From: Marchantia polymorpha subsp. ruderalis
Lineage: Eukaryota > Streptophyta > Marchantiopsida > Marchantiales > Marchantiaceae
Length of the DNA stretch: 64,000 bases
Direction of reading: 5' to 3'
Assembly: GCA_037833965.1 (NCBI GenBank)
Contig: AP031353.1
Span: 24,306,501 to 24,370,500 of the forward strand
In this document: positions 23,395 through 34,337 of the stretch, piece by piece
Layout: each line of letters begins with the position of its first letter
How positions within the stretch are numbered: the first letter of the stretch is position 1
Made by a program: the position numbers and the translations under genes
The notes under the pieces: model-generated
Database searches by the model: none
What the model saw: the letters and a program-made list of their open reading frames with translations, nothing else
Told to the model about the DNA's origin: nothing

Positions 23395-23430
23395 TAACCG
23401 CCGATCCGGACCGGATCGTGGCCAAGCCTA
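23305..23430. mobile_element. hAT-type MITE, 126 bp, U1
   Basis: Non-autonomous element flanked by the 8-bp direct repeat GCAAAAAT (23,297-23,304 and 23,431-23,438). Its ends are inverted: the left begins CAGGCTTGACCACGGTCCGG and the right, read backwards, TAGGCTTGGCCACGATCCGG. An 8-bp target duplication and CAGG/TAGG ends are hallmarks of the hAT superfamily. The interior is a series of GGTTAAC/CCGGTT-like blocks with no coding capacity. Confidence 0.85.
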
Positions 23431-23631
23431 GCAAAAATCAAACTTTAGAGGCTTCATATTCAATTCAATTTATTTTTTTGCCACTTTAACATTAATTCAA
23501 GTGAGATCTAGGGAACTTTGCTCTTGGGTCAGAAACCACTGATCGTCATCTTCACCTCGCTCCATACTTAGAAGCACGCCAGTGCTCAATAAGCAACAAC
23601 ATCAAAGTCGGTTACAATACAAATTTTTCGG

Positions 23632-23695
23632 AATGGACAAATCTAGATTTGTCCATTTCCAAACAAAACCCACATGTTTCATGTGGACTTTGTTT
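23632..23695. repeat. twin palindromes at one insertion site (end of U1/start of U2)
   Basis: A 26-nt perfect palindrome (23,632-23,657, centred on TCTAGA) is followed at once by a hairpin with 16-nt arms (23,661-23,676 and 23,680-23,695; two mismatches here). The older copy at about 13,350-13,390 lacks both: it runs straight from ATGGACAAATCTAG to AAACATGTGGGTTTTG. The other copies are at 33,942-34,005, 43,518-43,581 and 53,102-53,165; the last two have perfect hairpin arms. Confidence 0.9.
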
Positions 23696-24027
23696 TGACC
23701 AAAAAAAATGAGTGGAGAAAGCTATATTAGGGTCAAATGTTTACAAAACTATGGGGGGACTGAATCCCCGTAGCAACTTTTGCAGGAGCACGCAATGAAA
23801 ACAGCGATGCACCTGTACATGGGTCCAATAATAATCCTTTGCCAGGATCATCCAACAGAAAGAAAGACTGGTGTTTGGTAAGCAGAGAACATTGTCTAAG
23901 TAGGCACAAGAATGTACGAAAGTTTTCACGTTGGTTTCAAGTAGTAGACCCTGACCCAAACCGTAAATACCAGTGCACCCACCATACCTAGACTCCAAGG
24001 TGGGCAACTTGTCTCACCTCATCATCA

Positions 24028-26228
24028 TCAAGATTCTTCTATTATTCGGACATAAACCTGGTTTTCGATACGATCGAACACCTCGGTCCCTAGCATCTCC
24101 AAGTCTGGACGAAATCGGAGAATGGCTCCTACGGTCTCCAGAATCGGTCGCACATGACCACAAGCTGTCGCACTCGGAAATGCGATAGGTCGCGATTCCA
24201 AGTTGTAACACGTCACGAGTAGTGTGAACGATAGAACGGAATACTCGACAGTGGCCTTCTGAGTATTGGCCAAGCTTATATCATCTGTCTTGGGGCTATC
24301 TTCTGGAGCTGTCACCTTCAATTCTTTCACGAGCACTATTAAACAGGTCTCAACAATCAAAAGTTCTTGCGAAGCATTTTGGATGGTCACCTCCTTCACC
24401 ACAACGTTGGTGGTCCGGGTGATTTGTACTGCAGTGGGAACGACTGTACCACCACCACCAACACCATGTGTGCATGCACCAAGCCACACCGCAATGGTAG
24501 AAATCTGCAGATTTTCAATAATAATTTCACTCAGTATATTTGACACTAGTGAATTTCATCTACTTGTTACACCATTTCCGATACACTGAATTGTAATTAC
24601 TATTTGGAGTTCTTGAAATAGGATGAAACCAATTCTTACTGTTAGCGAATAGCAACCTTCCCCAGAAATTTCTGTATTACTGTATTTCTCAATCCAGTAT
24701 TTAACCCACAAAATACTGGATTGAGAAATACAAGAACGTGGTTAGATTATGCCTCACCATGTACCCAGAAGGGTGGATGATACATCCTTCAGGAGACGAA
24801 ACCCATTCGAGTAAATTCTTCCGATGTGGTCCCAAGGAACCTGGAATTTCCGCCATCGACATTGATGAAAATATTCCAATGTATACGCACCGGAAAGGTT
24901 GACTCGCAAAACCACCTGCCTCCAAGTCTGTTGATATCACTGCACTCACATTAAAAAATCATGGGTCTCGGAGTTCATGTAGAACAATTGCTAAAGGGCA
25001 TCGTTGCTTTATGATCTCAAACTCGCTCACAGGAGAGCAGACCATCTAAATCACTGCATCTAAATCACTTCTAAAACCTCGGATACAGTAGTTCCAGAAT
25101 GACTTACAGCTGAGTGCAGTGGGATGATAAAGGAGAAGAGCGCGAGGAGGACCTTCAGTGCTGAAAATCATACCCCGAGACCTGCGTTGCACAAGTTTGA
25201 TTGAGAAACGAAATATAGATAAATGTTGAATAAAGTTCAGTGAAGTAAATACACATATAAAAACCCTTTGGCTGATGGAACGTACGCTTGCAAGAGTTCA
25301 GGGGCAAGATTTGGTCGCACGGTCAGAGAAAACTCCTCCGGACGGTCGACTCGGAAGTCTGAAAAGTATTTAACAACACCTTTGACTTCTTCTGCAACGA
25401 GGGAAGTCATATCTGACTGCGATATCAGAATCAAAGAAAAGGGTCAGTACTGTACAAGAGACCGACTGACCGGACCGGGTACGAACCAACACAGACGAGG
25501 GACTGAGATGCGACTGGCACTTACCAATAGTCGATATATGACGTTTCTTCGTTCCTTCTTGTGGCTATCCGCCTCCGACTTAGCTTCCCACCGGCGGAAG
25601 AGTCGGTACAGCACACCCATGATCTGCAGTGTTCCGGGTATAAACTGAAATCTTCCACGGCGATAGAGATCCTCCAGAGTCGGGGGATCCTGTTGAGCCA
25701 CGAGACTCACCATATACTTGCGGAGCTGACGACGGAGGAAAGGGATTATCTCCATCATCTGACCGTCGCCTCTAGGACGAAGACTGAGTATCTTTCTTCC
25801 CAAATTCGGCAGAGTTTGTTCTGGAGACGGTGTTCTGCCCGTGGTTTTGCACAGGAGCTTCCTTGTGCAAGCTGGTTCCGGGGTTGGCGATCCGGAAACA
25901 GTGTGAGTGTGATACTGTAAAAAACATTGATCAAATGTAGTGAATGAGAAAGGAAAAAATTCAACCGAACTGAAAAGTAAATTTTCTTCAGACCGGATTA
26001 GATTCTTACCGTAGAAGGTTTAGGTATGTTGTTGACAGGTTTAATCTCACATAGCACTTTGCGTGAAAATGAACATGGCCTAAAAACTTTCCCGGACCCA
26101 GTACGTGGAGCAATTCCACTGTTGAAATTCAGATACCGACTTACAACAACAGTGGAGATTATCAAACCCATCGACAGGAACAGGAAAGCGAGGAACAGGA
26201 AAGCGAGGCGTGGGCGTGAGAGCTTCAT
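24028..26228 (-). CDS. chimeric membrane-anchor/pectinase-fragment gene, copy 2 (U2)
   Basis: Six exons inferred: 26,010-26,228; 25,525-25,914; 25,286-25,416; 25,108-25,181; 24,758-24,939; 24,028-24,504. Introns of 95, 108, 104, 168 and 253 bp are all GT-AG, and phases 0,0,2,1,0 join without a stop to give 490 aa. Residues about 6-30 form one hydrophobic segment (LAFLFLAFLFLSMGLIIS...). Exon 2 is basic (GRKILSLRPRG, FLRRQLRKYMVSL, YRLFRRWEAK). Exon 3 reads SDMTSLVAEEVKGVVKYF and exon 5 GSLGPHRKNLLEWVSSPEG. Exon 6 starts with polygalacturonase exon 2 (WLGACTHG), is joined in frame to exon 4 (PTAVQITRTTNVVVKEVTIQ), runs into former intron sequence and ends HVRPILETVGAILRF...IIEES. The catalytic NTD has become KTD (SPKTDD). 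The first four fifths match no family I know. The model rests on splice signals and phase only. Confidence 0.62.
24663..24732. repeat. inverted-copy palindromic insertion in intron 5, U2
   Basis: Perfect 22-bp arms at 24,681-24,702 and 24,711-24,732 with an 8-nt loop, preceded by the 12-nt palindrome CAGAAATTTCTG (24,663-24,674). U1, U4 and U5 have only the single uninverted sequence (AAATACTGGATTGAGAAATA). The new arm also contains the reverse complement of the ancestral GGGTTAAA preserved in U4 and U5. U3 has the same insertion at 34,973-35,042. Confidence 0.92.
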
Positions 26229-27123
26229 GTTGCGGGAGATACTAGAACAACTTTCATCAGTTGAAAGTATTGGAAATAATAGAGCAGCAGGTTAAATAGA
26301 GATCTGAGTCCGATTCAATCATATGAGTTCAAAATGCCCGTTCTCATGGACGTGAGGATGATCAAATCACATGAAGGCTCATAAAATCGATCGTTGTGAA
26401 CGTACATGTCACCTATTGCCGGGCTTACCAACCTTCGTGTTGTAGATTTGTAACAGTTTTATTATGTTCCGATCGCAAAGGGAAGCCCCACCTGAACGTT
26501 CGGCTTTAGAGATGGGCAATCGTCACAAATTTCGAAAATCCGTCTCGCTCACAGAATTTTGAACGGTATTAGTTACCGATGTATTTTGGATGATGATGTT
26601 ATATGACATGTGCCTCGTTCGGCATTCGTCTTACAACGTAGGATTCCATCGCTAGCCACAGTCTTCCTACTTTCTGGTCCATCTCTCTTCGAAAGTCCTG
26701 TACGTGTCAAAGCTACTGACAGTGTAACGAACACTACGTTATTTTTGTTATAGAAGTAACGAGGTTACTTTGCAGCTTATGTAGCAAATGGAAATGTGGA
26801 ATTCACTTGATTTGTAATACCCCCTCGCTGCATTCGAACTACAACTTGAAAATAAATTCCTTGCAAGTTTTTCGATGGTAGAACAACTAGAACCCTCAAT
26901 AATCTGTTTGCGAACGCTCCAATGTGTTTTGTATAATTATTCATCAGCATGAACTTTGAATCGTTCAGTCTTGAGTTCTATTTGTCTCAGTTTGATGCAA
27001 TTTTCGCGGTTATATGATTTGGACTCAGCTCAAAAGCAGACAAAATTCAGTGATCGGATAACTCATGATATATATTTCAGAGAAAGAATTGATCTCTCTT
27101 GACACGAATAAAGCCGCAGTTCT

Positions 27124-27174
27124 AAGAAGATATGGATATGTGATACCTGGAGTACCACAGATCCATATCTTCTT
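27124..27174. repeat. inverted-copy palindrome, U2
   Basis: Same hairpin as at 16,800-16,850, with one mismatch in the left arm (GGATATG instead of GGATCTG). Confidence 0.85.
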
Positions 27175-28984
27175 TGCGGGACAAATCTCACATGGAATGG
27201 CAATTGTCTTCTTTCACAACCGCAAGAGACACGGATACTGGCAGTGGTCAGGTGAATGGGCAGTGGTCAGGTGTCAGTACCTCATTCAATTATGTCTTTC
27301 GCAACATACATGTAACCACAAAGGGTGGTCAAAGTGGGTAACAAGCAAAAGATTCTATCAATGCTATCTACTTCATAAATAGTAAGCATATTATTCCATG
27401 AAAGATTGGCAAAGTTCTCTTTCAGGAAAGTTTCTTGCGATAGATTCAAAATTTCCTTAACAAACTTTGTCACCAGATTCTTTCATAGTCTAACTTATAG
27501 ATGATAATTTGGGATTTTGTGTATTGAAGTTTCTCTTGGTAACAAAAGTAGACATTAGTTTTTTCTATTCTTGCATTCACACTCCAAAAATGAGCTCAGA
27601 TTTACTTACACAATGACGTAAGGGCGAATGGCGAAGTTATTGCATTATTTATATTTCTTTTGAGGTTATGTCTCCCACCTGAAACTAACGTGGTTCAAAA
27701 TGAATCTCTAAGAAAAACCAAAATTTCGTTTAACATCATATCAATGAGATACAAATGTATCACAACTAGGGTTAATACTGCTCAAAGTTTTGGATGCAGT
27801 GTCAAGGGGAATTTTTCCAATAACTGAGTAAACTTGACACTAAGTTACGTTAAACTATGCACTTGAATGTAACATGCGCACTATATTCTACCCAAATTAT
27901 GAATAATGAGTCTGAAATTTTCTAAGCTAACAAACATGTCTTACCATTTTTGTTTCTTCTTTTCTCGCCAGAGTTTTGTAACGGTGAATTTACATTAAGA
28001 GCTTTCACTATTCACTTTCTTTAAAGTAATGTTGAAAATGAATTGACAAATGAAATGAACTAAGGGTATGCAATTAAAACTGTAGGCTACATGCTACTGA
28101 AATCTTTCTTAATAGTTACTTCAAGGGTACTACAAGGAAGAAATTAATATGCTAATTTGAATTTGTGGAAAATTTTCTCTAGTATAAGGCTGATATGAAC
28201 CGGAACAAAGAATACTAATGGCTTAAGTTTAAATTTTATCACCTAGGCATATATATGTTTTTGAAACTTCCATTATATTCTCAATTTCAATATATTTTTT
28301 AAATTTCTAAAAAAATTAAAGCTAAAAAGATGCTGAGCTTGCAGTAGTGACTAAAATGGGTTTTTATCTGGTTTGGAACTCTTTCTATTTTTTAGCTGAA
28401 TCTGATTGATTTTGACATGTTCACACACCTTTATATTTGTTCATGAACTCATATTCTATTATGCTATTACTTTATTCGTATGTATTATGAATAAAAATGT
28501 TTTTATTGCATGTTTCTATGGTAGCAGAATTGATAGAAATCCTATGAAAACTTTCTTTCTTTCTTTGTCACTAAACAACCCAAAGAGGATGCCAAGGATT
28601 ACGTGTAACGCAACAAAAAAGGCTCATCAGATTTTTGCACTAATGTGGAGATTTCAACATAAGATTAAAAATGAGTACTCCACACAGTCCCAATATCAGT
28701 TTCGATATTATGAGTTTTTAATATCATTCTGGTGTATACTCTATAGCTTGCTTATCTTAGAGCAAGAGTTTTCTTGAAAGACTAAAATGTAATTAATTGA
28801 TCATTTCTATATATTTGAATGCTATGACTCCAAGCCTTACACACAGGTTCATCAATTTGAGATTTTTATAATCACTGCTCAAATAAATCTTGTTGGTAAG
28901 TGGTAAACAGTTAAATACAAAAGCTTGCCAAGGAGAGATAAGTTTCCCAGTGATTGATTATTATTAATTATCCTCAAACCAGGA

Positions 28985-30740
28985 AATATTTGTTCTGGTC
29001 GAATAGCTCGGATCCAAATCCCTCTGGCTCTGGAAAGTCCGTCGGATTCATCTGCACGGCCTCAGGCGCTAGCTATATACTCATCCGGCATCTTCCAGGA
29101 TGCTCAGGTGCCCAGGCTTTCACATCCTGCTCTCCAATCACATACACCACGAGGTTGCACAATGCTTGAAAATTCGTCAAAATCATTCTCGTTGAATATG
29201 ATATGAATGTCTAAAAACTACCTCCTGGAGATGGTAGCCACTCAGATCCATGCATTCATCAAATGTTTCTTGAGCAGAAACAGGCGATGGTCTATCGTTG
29301 CGCGTAGTCTGCATACAGTGAGACCTTGACCGGCATCCTTAATAGCAGCAATTCCAGATTCAATTCTCGCCTTTAAACTTAAATAGTAGTTTCATGTGAC
29401 GAGCTCAATTGCATTGTACATAATACATGCTATTACTGAACTCTCGTTGTCGTAAGATCTTTATCCTGAAAATGGCCATATTCACATATGGGGGTTTGTC
29501 CTCGAGATCCTCCGTGGTGCTGAGGTTGTCACGAGGCCGAGAAGGATCGACGTCTGCCGCCATTTTCCTCTCGCAGTCTTGTTCAATAGCCAAGAGACAT
29601 GTCGAAATCAAAGAGCATCTTCATGGTCGCTGCCATTAGCATTTGCCATTTGCACTCAGGTGGTCCACGAGTCATTTGAACAAAAGTTGGAATTCACTTC
29701 TGGAATATGGGAAAGAGAATTCCCACCATGGTGTTCAGTGGAACTCTGATGGATTTCAACGTGGTTGTGACAAGCTACACATCAGGCCCCAGGTTGTCAA
29801 GTCAATCAATATGAAACAAATCCAAATTCCGATCAAGTAGTGCTTTTAAAGTAACACCTGTGTTGAATATGGAAAGTCATTGACGTGCGGCTCTCATTCA
29901 TTTCCCTGAGCCTGAGCTGACAGAAATTAATCTTAACATCAATAGCTGATACATGCTTTAACGTAAATATTCTGACTAATTATATCTTAATATGGTATAT
30001 ACAGTGAAAAATGGTGCAAATAACCTGTTCCGCAAATGGCAAATTTAATTGAAAATCGTTATTCCTGGTCAAATATGTATCTACTAGAACAATGATAGAC
30101 ACTGACAATGGCATAGCAGGTGAAAGAACTCTTCTCTCAAGCTTTGCGCGATTCATGTTTAGATGTCAGAGTACTGTTCAACATGAAGACTTACGATGGA
30201 GGCATCCATTATCTTCATCGTGTTAGGGGGTAATTATAAGGCCGGTGAGATACTCAAGAGCTGGACATAGTTTATAGTAAATGGGCAGAATATCATTCTT
30301 CCCAAATTTTACAAAATGTGCTCAAGGTCCCGTCGTCTTCCACGGGACCTTCAACATCAGCTGTTTCATGATCTTAAAGTTTCATCATCATGTGTTCTAT
30401 CAAGAAATGTCTTCCAGTTTTTGAGCCAATTTTCTTGCTTGATAGCGCAGTGATCGACAGATATTTCCAATTTTGACTCACTGTATTTTCCACGGTCGGG
30501 CATGCAGTCGGTGTGATGAGCCTCGCGGATTTTTACCCGGATCGCACTCTTTGCAACAGGTCGTGTGGAGGGACACAGCGGCGGTTGGCCACTTGTCCCT
30601 CCGGTGCGTTGTTCGTCGTTTGCAGCTACGACCCCCTGGGAAACGTTGACTGTCAGCTTCCCTACTAGACTTCCTCTACGAACAGCTGCGGCCGTCGAGC
30701 GACTCCGAGTTTCATTCTTGCTGAAGTGGTGGACACATAG
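28985..30740 (-). pseudogene. cytochrome P450-like pseudogene, U2
   Basis: Copy of the U1 P450-like sequence with the same K-helix-region piece (29,405-29,611) and RPSPVSAQETF piece. It has lost 11 bp near 30,582 relative to U1 and U4, which shifts the frame of the possible N-terminal exon. Not functional as read. Confidence 0.42.
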
Positions 30741-32327
30741 TACAGTAATCTCAGTACATTCAGGACAAGTACATTAGTGGAAGAATATCCAAGGCAAATT
30801 AGGGAGGGGCAGGGATGAGAATTTCATAGGAGGGCATTCCAGCGCTCTCTGCCGAGAGGATGACAGAGAATGCAGTGGGAATCGTGTTTCTGAATACATC
30901 GCATTGTGCATGCTTTTACGCTGGCAGAGTACTGACGGATATACTGTAGATGAGGTTTTAAGTTCGCATCAATTAGTACAACCACTTTTAAGCAGAACTC
31001 GAAGCCCTGTAGGGCATCGTGGTTGCAACTTGTTAGCAGTCGTAGCGGGTAGCTTGAGGATGGGAAAGAGGAAACGTCATCTCTATTGATGGCTCAGTGG
31101 ATTTCAGAAAGCTCAATCGTAATACAGATATTGGAGAAGGAGTTGCGATTTATGTGAATCTTTTCTCCTGAAATCTGTTTTGTTCTTAATAATAAAAGAA
31201 GTGCATGGCGACCATAAAATCTCTGGCAGGGAAGTCATTCTTCAGCTTAAACATAAACTTGCAGTCGAAAACGGATAAAGAGAGGAGACCCAGTCATCTG
31301 ACACTCACAGCGTTGATGCTCTCAGACATTATCTGTTTGTAGACGTAATCAACTTGTGCATGCACTCCCCATTACACGACCAACTTTCATTCTTCCTGCT
31401 CCACTGTGTCTGTAGTGATGGAGTCAGACCAATCCACGCTCTCCTAACATTAGTTGCTTCCCATATCCAGCTATCACGATTCTGGCGTCTTGGACCAATT
31501 TATTGAAGAATACTGAATGCAAGGTTTGAATCGAAAGTCCAAATGAGGCCCAATGAAGAATCTGCACTGGTATGAGAGAGCGACATCATCCGAATGGGCT
31601 CTTGGATGAAGAAATGTGTCTGATCATCTGCGAATGATTATCATCACTCACAACTTACGCTGATATTTGATACTTCTTAGCTGCTCGAGCATTTGAATTC
31701 AGAACATGCTGGAGGCGGAGCAAATTTCTAGATTTGGGCAAAAAACCCTACAAATAAATCATGAAATAAAAGATTTAGCTGAAGACATGCCAGAAGTGGC
31801 ATGTCAAAGGCAAAGCCGATTGTCCTAAATATTCAGTATCCATATGAAAATTTTGTTGAAAACAATCCATCTACATATATTCTTTCCGGACTAATATTGG
31901 ACTTCTAACCATATCAGCAATGAAACCCGATATTGGTTCATTTCGTGGTTTTGATATGGTAGGGAAGTAGTCAAGCGTGTTTTCACACATTCCGCAACAG
32001 GCTATATTTGAAACCATGTATGTGAAAGACTCTTTGAGTTTACTCTTTGAGACCCTAAACCCTACCTCTTCAAATATTTCTAGAACCCTAACTCAACTCC
32101 ACTTTTCTAGCATGTGCAGTCCTAGACCCTAATCCCCGTGGTGGCACCGCAAGAAACCGTATAGCAGTTTCTGAAGCTTTATGCTCGCTGCTTTATCTGA
32201 AGTTCGATTCCCCATTGTATATTAATATTCATGATGACACCGTCGTGCCAGGAGAGTTTATAGTGAATGTTCGTATAGTCAGAAGAGGAGAATCTCCTGG
32301 ACTTCAATAGAGGTGCCACAAGCACGT

Positions 32328-33704
32328 ACTTATGCTTCAAGTTCACTCTGATTGGAACCGACAAACACCGCTAAGTCATGCAACTCTCTCCTTCAAATCG
32401 TTACAAGTTGTCCCCTTGGAGAATGGTCTTCTCTAGAAATGTTGAGGGTCTTCAAACCGGAACTTTAGACAAGGTCTCTTTCATTTGAACCTTGGTCAAA
32501 CAAATACCTTCACATGACACAATCCACATCACAATTCTAATCATATATTTGTGAACCTTCATGATTTTTGATGCTATAGCTTTTGTCGATGAGTAGAAGT
32601 GCTGTATCACATAGCATTGATATACTTTGACATTTACGGTGAGTTGCAAAATTTGAAATGAATGTCTTTTATTGTGATAGTGAAAAATAAAATAATAAAT
32701 TATGTGTTTTCGTGAATTACAAAAAATTGAATGCTTTCATATATAAATATTATAATTCTTCATTTTTTATAAATGAAATTCTAGAGTAAGTATGAAGAAT
32801 AAATTTTTCTAAATTTATATTTTTAAAATTTCTAAAAATATTTTCTAAAGATACCTAGTTGAATAATATGTTAAGAATCATGTTAATTATTTAGAGACGA
32901 CTAATATAAAGATTATATTGCAAAAATCAGGCTTGGCCACGGTCCGGTTAACTGGTTCAGAAGAAAAGTGGACCGGTTACAAAGAAAATTTGGGACCTGT
33001 TAAACGAGACCGACGATACTTATGCTTCAAGCTCATTCTGATTGGAACCCACAAACACCGCTAAGTCATGCAACTCTCTCCTTCAAATCATTACAAGTTG
33101 TCCCCTTAGAGAATGGTCAACTCTAGAAATGTTGAGGGTCTTCAAACGTGAACTTCAGAAAGGGTCTTTTTCATTTGAACCTTGGTCAAACAAAGACCTT
33201 CACATGACACAATCCACATCACATTTTGAATCATATATTCGTGAATCTTCACAAATTTTGATCCTATAGCTTTTGTCGATGAGTAGAAGTGCTGTATCAC
33301 ATAGCATTGATATACTCTTACATTTACGGTGAGTTGCAAACTTTGAAATGAACATCTCTTATTGTGATAGTGAAAAATAAAATAGTAAACTATGTTTTTC
33401 GTGGATTACAAGAAGTTGAATGATTTCACATATAAATATCATTATTCTTTACTTTTTATAAATGAGATTCTAGAGTAAGTATAAAGAGGAAATTTTTCTA
33501 AATTTGTATTTTTAAAATTTCTAAAAATATTTTCTAAAGAACCTAGTTGAATAATATGTTAAGAATCATATAATTATTCAGAGACGACTAATATAAAGAT
33601 TATATTGCAAAAATCAGGCTTGACCACGGTCCGGTTAACTGGTTCAGAAGAAAAGTGGACCGGTTACAGAGAAAATTTGGGACCGGTTAAACGAGACCGA
33701 CGAT
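32328..33704. repeat. nested 690-bp direct duplication, U2
   Basis: Identical in arrangement to U1: copies at 32,328-33,017 and 33,018-33,704. The first ends inside a truncated hAT MITE (32,928-33,017). Confidence 0.85.
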
Positions 33705-33740
33705 TAACCGCCGATCCGGACCGGATCGTGGCCAAGCCTA
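33615..33740. mobile_element. hAT-type MITE, 126 bp, U2
   Basis: Same element, ends and GCAAAAAT target copies as at 23,305-23,430, carried along by unit duplication. Confidence 0.85.
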
Positions 33741-33941
33741 GCAAAAATCAAACTTTAGAGGCTTCATATTCAATTCAATTTATTTTTTTGCCACTTTAAC
33801 ATTAATTCAAGTGAGATCTAGGGAACTTTGCTCTTGGGTCAGAAACCACTGATCGTCATCTTCACCTCGCTCCATACTTAGAAGCACGCCAGTGCTCAAT
33901 AAGCAACAACATCAAAGTCGGTTACAATACAAATTTTTCGG

Positions 33942-34005
33942 AATGGACAAATCTAGATTTGTCCATTTCCAAACAAAACCCACATGTTTCATGTGGACTT
34001 TGTTT
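33942..34005. repeat. twin palindromes, end of U2/start of U3
   Basis: Copy of the structure at 23,632-23,695, with the same two hairpin mismatches. Confidence 0.88.
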
Positions 34006-34337
34006 TGACCAAAAAAAATGAGTGGAGAAAGCTATATTAGGGTCAAATGTTTACAAAACTATGGGGGGACTGAATCCCCGTAGCAACTTTTGCAGGAGCA
34101 CGCAATGAAAACAGCGATGCACCTGTACATGGGTCCAATAATAATCCTTTGCCAGGATCATCCAACAGAAAGAAAGACTGGTGTTTGGTAAGCAGAGAAC
34201 ATTGTCTAAGTAGGCACAAGAATGTACGAAAGTTTTCACGTTGGTTTCAAGTAGTAGACCCTGACCCAAACCGTAAATACCAGTGCACCCACCATACCTA
34301 GACTCCAAGGTGGGCAACTTGTCTCACCTCATCATCA

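Larger units (their letters stand above)
13206..23500. repeat. tandem array unit U1
   Basis: First full direct repeat unit, about 10.3 kb. Boundaries are set arbitrarily at the motif around GAGATCTAGGGAACTTTGCTC-like sequence (23,501, 33,811, 43,387, 52,971). Content in order: chimeric gene, its upstream region, noncoding DNA, P450-like pseudogene, noncoding DNA, nested 690-bp duplication, MITE. Its left half is the most diverged of the five gene-bearing units. Its right half (from about 20,270) looks nearly identical to that of U2. Confidence 0.92.
23501..33810. repeat. tandem array unit U2
   Basis: 10,310-bp direct unit with the same content as U1. Its left part looks almost base-for-base identical to U3, and its right part (from about 30,580) to both U1 and U3. 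It carries the 11-bp loss near 30,582 and a palindromic insertion at 24,663-24,732. Confidence 0.95.

Noticed and set aside
23305-23430. Solo LTR or retroelement end
   Set aside because: The ends are inverted, not direct TG...CA, and the target duplication is 8 bp, which fits a hAT DNA element.
24028-24546. Stand-alone polygalacturonase of 172 aa
   Set aside because: It lacks a signal peptide, most of the beta-helix and the catalytic residues. Its first codons precede a splice acceptor, and it fits better as the last exon of the chimeric gene.
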